Positions 19,421 to 27,744 of a stretch of 64,000 nt of DNA are shown in pieces. The notes below the pieces were generated by a model. It did no database searches, was not told the DNA's origin, and saw nothing but the letters and a program-made list of their open reading frames with translations. This DNA is from Plasmodium coatneyi (taxonomy: Eukaryota > Apicomplexa > Aconoidasida > Haemosporida > Plasmodiidae). The stretch is taken from assembly GCF_001680005.1 (NCBI RefSeq), contig NC_033558.1:216501-280500 (forward strand), in the 5' to 3' direction. Position 1 is the stretch's first letter; each line of letters starts with the position of its first letter. The position numbers and the translations under genes are program-made.

Positions 19421-21680
19421 TTACGCACGATTGCACCCCCTCCGTGCTGTGTATTCGCGCACGTATAAGTGGAAAAGCGTAAAGTGACACACCTGCAACA
19501 TGGGAAACACACCAGAGGGGAACGGCCTCCCCGAAGCGACTGGCACACTCTGCAGGAAGTACAGAAAGGTACATATAAGAATGCCCTTGGTGAGCAGCAT
19601 CGACAAAATGCTCGTCACAAAAATAGTTTTATAAGTATCGTTTATGAAGGTAAGAATTTCTTTCTTCCTTTTGAAGTTGGACAGGGACGTTCTGATGTGC
19701 TTTTCAAGTGAATTCACTCGGTTGGAACTCACTGCTTTGTCTTCTCCCTGATTCGACTGTGAGCACTTCATCCCATCGGGGGGGAGATAAACACAGTGGC
19801 GTTTTTTTCTCTTCCTCTTCCTCTTCTTTTCTGTTCCCCTTTGGAGGTATGTTCCGTTGAAGAGTATGGACGTGTTGGTACCTTCCTCCCTTCGATTCAC
19901 ATCATTTAGGAGGTGCCCAACTGAAAAACCGTCGTCCCCCTTTTCGTTTAAACAGGTGCCCACCCCTTCGACGCCTTCTAATTTGTCCCTTTCATATGTA
20001 CCGATATGGTGATGTAATTCGTTGTGAGTGTTTGCCTGTGAGTGAGGTTTTTCCTTCTGCTTGTATAGAGAAGGGCCCCCAATGTGCTCATCCCCTTCAC
20101 CATTTCTAATTCGAGCATTGTTGCTGCGTTCGCTGATGCTGTCCCCGCTGATGCTCCCCCCTTCAGTGTCCGTTTCGATAACGGAGGGGAAGTACAACGA
20201 GGTATAACTCCGCTTATCATTCAGGTTCCTTATTTTGGGGCTCCCCAAATTGAATCCCTTTTTTCCACTTCCGTTGTGTCTTTCAGGGGAGGCTACCTCA
20301 CCACCCTGGATGACATTGAATTTTCTGCGCTCCCTCAGCGTGGGACACTTCAAGAAGGAACCTTCCCTTGAGCTGCTCTCCTCCTCCAGTTCGTCCCCGT
20401 CTCCTCCACCGCCCCTACAATATTGGTGGTAAAAATGTTTGTACTTGTGAGCATTTGTCCTGACCCGCTCGCATAGCTCCCCCTGACTACCTGAACTCTC
20501 CTCATGTGCATGACTACCCGAATGTTCGTGCACCCCCTTTTTCATATGATGCTTCTCCCCTGGATTAGAAGAATCACCATTCTCTTCGCTTCGAGTCTTC
20601 CCCCCCAGTTGTGCATTAGAAGACTTCGTTTCGAGGTGGGGACGCACCCCTTTGTTGTTTCCACCACTGGTATTGTCTTCTTCATCCGAGTTCGTCCCCG
20701 CCGCTTTGCCTTTGTGCCTTTTTACGCAGTTAGTTCCTACTTGGGAGGTTGCATTCCGTGGGGGTGACATACCCCCTTGGCGAGCTCCTTCGGGGGAGTT
20801 CATCCTATTGGGGCGTACCCCCCCTGGGGTGGATTCCTCTCCCTTCCCGACATCGCACCAACGAAAGGGACTTAGACGCCGCTCCAACCAGTCCACCCAT
20901 AAGTTAATACAACTAGGGAAGAACCACTCCTTCTTTAAACTGACACGAAAAGCATTTCTCCTTTTATGCTCTCCCGTTTGGGTGTGCAACGCGTGTCCAC
21001 CACCGGGACGATGGAGGTTTTTTTTCCAAAGTCTTTCAACAGCGAAATAGCATAAGAAGAGGAGTAGGTCCACTTTGCTAATTTTTTTTTTTTTTTTTTT
21101 CCCTCAGGTAGCCATTTATATAACCCCTTTTTACTGCCCCTAGGATGTTAATTAGGGAGATAAGAGGAGTGCCCATTTCACACACTGCCAGGATGAATGG
21201 GAAGAGAGAAGGTTTTCCTCTCCTCCCCCTGTGCATACCCAACACGGTGAGGAGGACGTAACTAATCAGATGGATGCTTGTAACCCACAATTGTCTCCTC
21301 CATCGTGTTGCGAGAGGGACATTCTCACGTTTGGTTGATCCATTCGTTCGTCCCTCCACCTGGGGACCTTTCTTCCGCGTCGTCTCCGCACATATGGCTA
21401 CAAGCTTGGTAACATAGTAAAGGACAGATAAAAGGACGTAGGTTAAGCAGACTGTGTGTGTGTAGGGCTCTTCTTCGAGGGAAGGGCTCATCCATTTTGC
21501 CCCCCCTAGTAGCGGATGCTTTCCCCCCCTGGGAGAAAACCCTAACCCGGTAACTGCGAAGTGTGCCACCAGATAATTTAACAGAATGGTACTGCAAATG
21601 AAGTGAGCGACGTTGACCGATGAGAGGTACCTTTGTGTGATCTTTTTCGCCACTTCTCTGACGTTTCGTCTCGTCCCCAT
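19421..21680 (-). CDS. TLC-like polytopic membrane protein, frame broken in an A19 tract
   Basis: Two abutting frames form one gene. Residues 1-200 (21680 down to 21078) hold about four membrane helices; the reading frame then stops just after a run of 19 A (21082-21100 on the + strand). The next frame continues immediately with another helix (VDLLLFLCYFAVERLW) and about 500 more residues, including a polar low-complexity region and a last helix near the C-terminus. Removing one A joins them. The order His-bearing helix, then CEMGTPLISLIN, a loop with NG, and a helix ending in ER/RLW resembles TRAM-LAG1-CLN8 (TLC/TLCD4) proteins, which have E-x-[ST]-TP in the same place. That domain call is inferred. 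The break may be a sequencing or assembly error in the homopolymer rather than a true pseudogene. Confidence 0.55.
21082..21100 (-). repeat. A19 homopolymer at the frameshift site
   Basis: Nineteen A on the coding strand encode a lysine run and shift the frame by one between the two parts of the TLC-like gene. Confidence 0.8.
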
Positions 21681-21849
21681 CTTCCCTACACCATTCCTCT
21701 ACCACATTTTCCTTCGGGGGAAGTGCCACAAAGTTGCTGGGCACTCCAAGGGGTTGCCTCCCTTCACACGGACCATTTTTGAGGCAAGCAGCGAATGGCG
21801 AAGTGGCAACTAAATAAACTGATTAAGTTACGAAGAGATCAAGCGGTTG

Positions 21850-21886
<37 letters not shown>

Positions 21887-21988
21887 CCACTGGTGCGCGA
21901 AAAAAATGCAGCGTGCAAAGAATCACTTGCAAAGCGCTACGTATAAATCGGACGGACGGGGAGAGGGTCTGGCTCCGCCTCGGGACTG
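21681..21988. other. Intergenic region between HAD-fold and TLC-like genes
   Basis: The region holds an A tract (21850-21878) and no supported gene. Confidence 0.6.
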
Positions 21989-23382
21989 CTACATAACTTT
22001 TACACTTTTAAAGTTGAAGCCATTTTTCCCCATAACGTTGAAGGTTAAGTATCCCTCCTTTTTGGCTGAGACGCAATTGTTCACGTCGTCGTCCACGAAT
22101 AGAATTTCATCGATGTTCACTCCAAAGTCGGTCCTGATCTGTGGGGACACGAATGGGGAAGGAGCAACCACATGATGTGAAAAGCAATCACATGATGTGA
22201 AAAGCAATCACATGATGTGAAAAGCAATCACATGATGTGAAAAGCAATCACATGATGTGAAAAGCAATCACATGATGTGAAAAGCAATCACATGATGTGA
22301 AAAGCAATCACATGATGTGAAAAGTAGCCGCATAATTTGGCGCGATGTACCGTGGTATGGTAGCGCTTCGTTTTTTTTTACCTGCTTCAAATGGTAGGAT
22401 TTGTCGTGACTCATTGGCTTGTCCAGCCCCAACGGTCTGTACTGCCGTGGCTCTCGGTAGTAGCTGCAGGAAGGGGGATACACACAGAGTGAGCAATACG
22501 TCAGCAGTCAAAACATTATATGTGTAGTTGCAGGGTCTACATGCATCGGACACGTATCCGGCGCGCTACTCTTGGCACGTGCTTCCTTACGGGGGGTAGT
22601 AGGCATAGACCTTCTCGATCTTCGCGTCGCACTTGCTCTGCTGCATGCTGAATTTAACCATTTCCTCTCCCGCAATGAGGGTGGAGTTTCTGCCCCGGCT
22701 GTACCGGATGGCCTCGTCGTCTGCGGGACGAAACGTATAAAATGTATGGTGTAACGTGCAATGTGTTCCTTCGCACAGGCGCCACAGGATGTGGGGTTCG
22801 CAAAGCACAACGCAGTAGACTCTTTGCAAGTATTATACGTCCCTCCTCCGCTTACCCGAAAACGTCGCAACGGTAATTTTTATTCCCCTCTCGTTGAGTG
22901 CCTTGGAGAGAATCTTGAAGTGGGCCGTCACTGCAGTTCCGATGTGGTCCACATCGTTGTCCTTATCGACGTAGCCGCCTGCAAAGGGGGGGGCAGAAAC
23001 GGTAAACTAAGTAAACAGCAACTACACTAATGGGTGTAGAAAATAAACGTCTACGGGAACGGAAGGGCTTTACCCGAGTGGGCACCGATTATGGTCAGGT
23101 CGAAATCAAACACAGCCATTTTTATGTTAAGCTCCTTCAGCAGCTCAGCAAATCCATTTATGCCTAGCGGATGAGAAAAAAAAAAGGAAAGACATAAAAG
23201 GTGCTTGCTCTGTGTAGTCACCACTTGCGAATGATGCAACAGGGGAAGAGTGCTTGCAAGTAGGCGCCCCGCCACGCGCGCCTGGCAAACGTACTCTCCG
23301 TTTCATTCTGGTGGTCGAAGTTCTTCAGGTACTTCTTCACTGCGTCCAGCTGTGCTGGACTTGCCTTGGTCGAGGATGACAT
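21989..23382 (-). CDS. HAD-superfamily (DxD) protein, six exons
   Basis: The exons in transcript order are 23382-23295, 23163-23074, 22978-22856, 22720-22591, 22463-22382 and 22138-21989. All introns are GT-AG and phases agree throughout, giving about 220 residues. Exon 2 encodes the HAD motif I, VFDFDLTII (D-x-D-x-T/L-T pattern), exon 3 ends with KITVATFSD (motif II position, Ser/Thr at strand end) and the last exon has EILFVDDDVNNC (motif IV acidic pair). This predicts a Mg-dependent phosphatase or phosphotransferase fold; the substrate is unknown. The N-terminus is uncertain: in-frame ATGs at 23382 or further up at 23505, the latter opening a signal-like hydrophobic stretch (MRVRLLAPLCTYAFACTG). 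The last intron contains a 20-bp minisatellite. Confidence 0.75.
22181..22320 (+). repeat. 20-bp minisatellite, seven perfect copies, inside an intron
   Basis: Seven identical copies of AAAGCAATCACATGATGTGA lie head to tail; an eighth, altered copy precedes at 22161-22180. The array fills over half of the 243-base last intron (22139-22381) of the HAD-fold gene. The unit contains the near-palindrome TCACATGATGTGA. Confidence 0.97.
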
Positions 23383-24643
23383 GGCCTTGCAGGAAAGTTC
23401 CTTCTTGGGCGTGGGGGTTACGTTGGGCATGCATGTGCTCATCTTAGACATGCCGGTGCAGGCAAATGCGTATGTGCAGAGTGGCGCAAGGAGGCGTACG
23501 CGCATGGTGAAGCGATGGATTGGTGGAACGGTGGAATGGTGCGTGTGGGGGTGACTAATCGGGTCGTGTGAAAAACAAATGGAGCCGTGGTGGAGACCTT
23601 TACCTGGCAAATTTACTTCGCAACTGTTCTTTTGAGACTTGGTGCGATTGAGTAGGTTCCTCCGAACTGGCTACGAGAGGTGTAGTCGATCTGTACATGT
23701 AACGCGTGATACGTAAAACACATACCGTGGACGACAAGCGCCTTACTTCTGTTTAAGTAAAAAAAAAAAAGGGACGCTACAGAACATGTAGAAGGGACGT
23801 TACGGTTTTTTTTTTTTTTTTTTTCACCTGAACGGTTCAGGCAGCTAGCTATTTTTTTTTTTTTTTTTTTTTTTTTGTGGAATAAGCGTTATATAAAAAG
23901 ACCAGGAGAGGTGCTTTCTCCTTTTTTGTTCTTGCCAGATGATAAGGGCATCGTTAAACGGTGGCCACGAAGAAAAGGAATAGAAGGTCGGCCAAAAATA
24001 AAAAAAAGAAACAAAGGGAGAGGGGTAGAAGGAGCGGCGTGTATGCTTCTTCCTAGCCGATCCGAACACGTAAGAGAAAAAAGTAAAAGGAGAGTTTGCC
24101 AACTGAGTGACTCTCGTGACGAGTCAGATTTTTTTTTTTTTTTACGAAAACGTCCCGCGTACCTGTACGAATGGAGGAATATTTTTTTTTTTTTTTTTTT
24201 TTTTTGTTCTCAATTTTGCCAAATGGATATCTATCCATTTGTGCTTTCTGTGAGGTCATCCTACCGAAGCTGCTGCGTCCCCGCACATCCATTTCAATTG
24301 CCTCTTCTTTTTCTCCACAAAAAGAGGGCGTGTTTATTCTTCCCACAGGGGGGGCAGCATATCCTTCGATCCTGGATTGATGTTCCTCACACCGCAGTGG
24401 CGAACCCAAAACAGGGGGGGAACGACGAAAGGGGAAGAAGCCCATCGGCGCAAATGACAAAATGAAGAACAAACGAGGCCAGTGCGTCCGGCATGTTGGT
24501 TAAAGAGTTGGTCCCCGGGGGGAGGAAAAACGACAAGTAAGAATGCACGAATGTATACACAATACACTTGGGTGCAAGTAACCTACGGGGCAGCCTGCAA
24601 AATTTAGCGGCAAAAAAAAATCCAACTGCCCACCGTTACTAAA
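23383..24643. other. Intergenic region with dispersed element and homopolymer tracts
   Basis: No gene is supported, apart from a possible 5' extension of the HAD-fold gene up to 23505. T tracts occur at 23805-23824, 23852-23876, 24129-24143 and 24182-24205. The dispersed element lies at 23825-23851. Confidence 0.55.
23825..23851 (-). repeat. Dispersed element: CCTGAACGGTTCAGG plus AGCTAGCTA
   Basis: A perfect palindromic arm pair CCTGAAC-G-GTTCAGG (23827-23841) is followed by AGCTAGCTA, with T tracts on both sides. It is the reverse-complement counterpart of the unit at 8388-8416, differing at two or so bases. Confidence 0.75.
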
Positions 24644-26929
24644 TCACCCCGCCCGGAGCAGGCGGCGCTCGCGCTTGCTGAGCGTGGTCTGCCGCTTGAC
24701 CTTCAGGTAACGCTGCTGCTTATTCAACTTTGCAATTTCCTTGGGGCTCTCATCTAACAGGAAGGCGTAGGCAAGATGCCCGAGGTGAAGGTTCTTCGCG
24801 CAAAAAATATGACGCAGAGATTTACTGACTGAGTAGTACGCTGTGACAGATGCGAGGAAGGCACTTGTAGCTTTCTCCATAAGTGCCTCATCCGACTTAA
24901 CCGTCACCTTAAAATGGTTGTAAATAAAACTAAGTATATTTCCCCCAATGGATGAAAAAGACGGAGGCACGTCTTCCCTGCGGAATTTACCAATTAGCTC
25001 CTCTCCCTGGATAGTCTTCACATGGATCTTCTTTTCTCGTAAAACATTCAGGAATTCCACTTCTGTCGGTAGGAGGAACAGGTAGGACGACCCCTCCTTA
25101 TGTAGTCGTGCCGTTCTACCCACCTTGTGAACGTATTCTTCAAACACTTGCGGGGGGTCATACTGTATTACCACATCTAGCTCATCGAAATTCACTCCTC
25201 TCGATACAATCTGCGTGCATATCAGAATGGACTTGTTATTTTTCCCATATGCGAAATCGGAAAAGTTTCCAAGTCGGTCTTCCTTCGATAAGTTCCCATG
25301 TAGAATGTAAATCTGTGTGTCTCCGAAGAGGTACTTCCTCTTGTGTCTGTCTGTATTAACATTATACAATATAGATCCGTCTGCACCAACGGGGGTGTTC
25401 CCATCGTCACACGAATCTCCCCCCTGTAGGTCATCCACATTGATGTTCTTAAATGGTAGGGTAATTCTTTCCTTTCTCTTCTTCGACTTACGTCCAGATT
25501 CCAATTCCTCCCTCTGGAGAGTCTTCTCCAAATGCTTTCGTAGCAACTTTTCGTCCTCCTTTAACAACACAGAGGAGACCCCCTCGTTTAACTTCTTATG
25601 CGCTTCCATGTTTTCCTTTTTCAAGTCGGTTGGCCAGTAGAGACTTTTAAGCAACGCCCGCATGTACTCTACGCTGTGACAGTTGGAAAGGAACACCACT
25701 GGCTTCTGCTTCTTTTTCATGCAAGACAATAACATGTGCACAAGGCAGAGAAACTTTTTCCTAAAATCTGCCACGATGCAAAATTGCTTTAACTGTTCGG
25801 GTAGCTCGTACTCCCACTGCTCCTCTCCCAAGGTGGACGTAACATCTTTTATGTTTGTGGTACCCACTTCTTCGTTACCATTGTTGAGTGCTATATCCGG
25901 TGGTCGGGGGGGGAGCAACTTACCCCCTCTGGCCCCGTCGTCCTTCCCCTCCACCCACACAGTCCGATTCGTTAGACAGTAATTAGCTAAACTCTTCACC
26001 GCATGGTTCAGCGTAGCGGAAATGAATACCATTTGGAAGTTCTTCCCCTCTGGGGGGTTGTCACTCCTGGTGCTGCTTCCTGCCGTGTTTGCCACTTCTG
26101 CCCTCCGGAGCCTCTTAATCGTGTCGTATATTAACCTAACCTTATCCTGTGTGCCCAGGAAAATAACCTTATCCGCCTCATCCAATATAACGCACTGCAA
26201 ATGCACTAACTTCAGCGCCTTTGTATGTTCCAAGTGGTCCAACAACCTCCCTGGAGTGCATGTCAAAATGGAAACGCCTTTTTTTAATCGGTTTTTTTCC
26301 GACTTTTTCTTCTCTCCACCTGTTAAACAAGACACTACAATGTATGGATAAGGCTTCGTTAGCGTAAAAAATAAGCTATTTATTTGGACAGCCAATTCCC
26401 TCGTCGGGGAGAGCACCAAAATGAATGTCCCCATATCCCGCGTGACTCTTATTTTTTCTTTTTGCAGATTCAGTACTTTCTGCACAGACGGTAATGCATA
26501 ACATAACGTCTTTCCAGAACCCGTCATGGATTTGAGGAAGACGTCGTTGTCACTTAACATGATGGGGATGCTCCTCTTCTGTATGCTCGTCGTTTTAATG
26601 AATCGGTTTTTTTCCAGCGTTTGCAACAGACTTTCGCTCAGTACCCCCTTCAGGTCGGCGAACAGCCCGTCGAACAGATCCCCCCCAGGGGGGCTGCTAC
26701 AAGTGGCATCTCCGACCACGTCTCTACCCACGGAGGTGTCCTTCCTCTCATCCTTCGTGAATGTCTCTTCCGTTGGTTTGTTTATCCCCTTCTTTGGCAT
26801 ACGTTTTGGGTTTTTTTTTGTGCCTTTTTTTTCGCCTTTATTGTTTTTCCTTTTATTTTTGCCTTTTATTTTTGCCTTCTTTGTGCCCTTTTTTGAGAGC
26901 TCCTTCCTGGCCCGCCCAAACTTACCCAT
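24644..26929 (-). CDS. ATP-dependent RNA helicase DBP7/DDX31 (DEAD-box)
   Basis: Single exon, 761 residues. A lysine-rich N-terminal tail (about 1-65) is followed by the Q-motif region (TTSIQKRSIP, ~113-122), Walker A SMTGSGKT (134-141), PTRELA, a GGEKKKSEKNRLKKG block, TPGRLLDH, DEAD (about 250), SAT, and in the second domain VVFLSN, SRGVNFDELD and HKVGRTAR. The GGEKxKSEKxRLxKG stretch and the post-motif-VI text (GSSYLFLLPTEVEFLN) are typical of DDX31/Dbp7 rather than DDX10 or DDX18. A DUF4217-type C-terminal region follows and ends in a basic tail. Dbp7 acts in the nucleolus on 60S precursors, clearing snoRNAs. A charged insert (about 430-545) separates motif IV from motif V, a common Plasmodium feature. 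Confidence 0.88.
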   Translation of the reverse strand: MGKFGRARKELSKKGTKKAKIKGKNKRKNNKGEKKGTKKNPKRMPKKGINKPTEETFTKDERKDTSVGRDVVGDATCSSPPGGDLFDGLFADLKGVLSESLLQTLEKNRFIKTTSIQKRSIPIMLSDNDVFLKSMTGSGKTLCYALPSVQKVLNLQKEKIRVTRDMGTFILVLSPTRELAVQINSLFFTLTKPYPYIVVSCLTGGEKKKSEKNRLKKGVSILTCTPGRLLDHLEHTKALKLVHLQCVILDEADKVIFLGTQDKVRLIYDTIKRLRRAEVANTAGSSTRSDNPPEGKNFQMVFISATLNHAVKSLANYCLTNRTVWVEGKDDGARGGKLLPPRPPDIALNNGNEEVGTTNIKDVTSTLGEEQWEYELPEQLKQFCIVADFRKKFLCLVHMLLSCMKKKQKPVVFLSNCHSVEYMRALLKSLYWPTDLKKENMEAHKKLNEGVSSVLLKEDEKLLRKHLEKTLQREELESGRKSKKRKERITLPFKNINVDDLQGGDSCDDGNTPVGADGSILYNVNTDRHKRKYLFGDTQIYILHGNLSKEDRLGNFSDFAYGKNNKSILICTQIVSRGVNFDELDVVIQYDPPQVFEEYVHKVGRTARLHKEGSSYLFLLPTEVEFLNVLREKKIHVKTIQGEELIGKFRREDVPPSFSSIGGNILSFIYNHFKVTVKSDEALMEKATSAFLASVTAYYSVSKSLRHIFCAKNLHLGHLAYAFLLDESPKEIAKLNKQQRYLKVKRQTTLSKRERRLLRAG

Positions 26930-27744
26930 CCTGCGGACGCCAAGTGGGAGGTCAACTGGCGAGTACCACCAGGATGAGGCACAGATAGGTTGCAGGGATT
27001 ATTTAAAGGAAACCAGGCCGATCGAATAACCTACGCGGTGGAGACATCGCTGGCGGGTATATGCTCTCCCACGTGAGGTTTCCAATCAACAAAAAAAAAA
27101 GTTAAAAAAAAAAATACTCAAATAGAAATATTAAACGACGTGGAAGTTCGTCTGATAATTCCTCCAGCGGAAAAATGCAACAGTTGCGACGTCACGTCGT
27201 TATGCTGCCATGCCGCTGAGTCCACCTGGGGAAGGCAACTTTTTAACTTTGAAAAATTCCCAAATGGGGAAACTAACTCCTAAGTGAAAGAAAAAAAAAA
27301 AAAAAAAAAAAAAAGTCCAAGCAGGTTAAGCAAAAGCACTCGGTAAAAACTCGCTACCATCACGACTGCATCTGCGGTCCGACAAAACGTGTAAAGCGCG
27401 GAAGGGGCTCCCCAATAAGATACTTTCCCCCCTGCGGAATAGCGCATACAAAAACCAATTGGGGCAATTCGGAGAGGTGGAGAACAGGAAAGGGGCCCCG
27501 ACCAGTTGTCAAGGGAGGGAAGTTTTTTTTTTTTTTTTTTCTTTTTTTGCATGTATATGCAGTAAATTCGCTTGTCACAATGGTGAAGTAGTTTTTTTTT
27601 TTATTATATTTTTTTTTTTTTTTCACCACATTGTTGCAAAGTCTTCACCCTCTTTGAGTTAAAATTTTGTTCTGCCCTCCTGGAGAAGCACACGTGTGGG
27701 GCGGTATAGTTCCTTCAGTCAGTCATGCCCGCTTCAGTCAAAGG
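26930..27744. promoter_or_regulatory. Divergent upstream region of DBP7 and RGP1 genes
   Basis: This 0.8 kb lies between divergent genes. It has T tracts at 27523-27540 and 27592-27623 and an A tract at 27291-27314. A word CATGTATATGCAGTAAATTCGC-like at 27549-27572 is shared with 16210-16245. No gene is supported. Confidence 0.5.

Noticed and set aside
21078..21680. The 200-residue membrane protein as a separate gene from the downstream frame
   Set aside because: The frame ends in an artificial-looking lysine run and the next frame begins immediately with a membrane helix that completes the fold; one gene with a one-base homopolymer shift is simpler. An intron was considered, but no polypyrimidine-preceded acceptor exists there.
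23827..23841. Motif as an internal telomere-repeat remnant
   Set aside because: GGTTCAGG resembles the Plasmodium telomere unit GGGTTCA, but most copies have AGGTCAGG instead, lack the third G and are not tandem heptamers.
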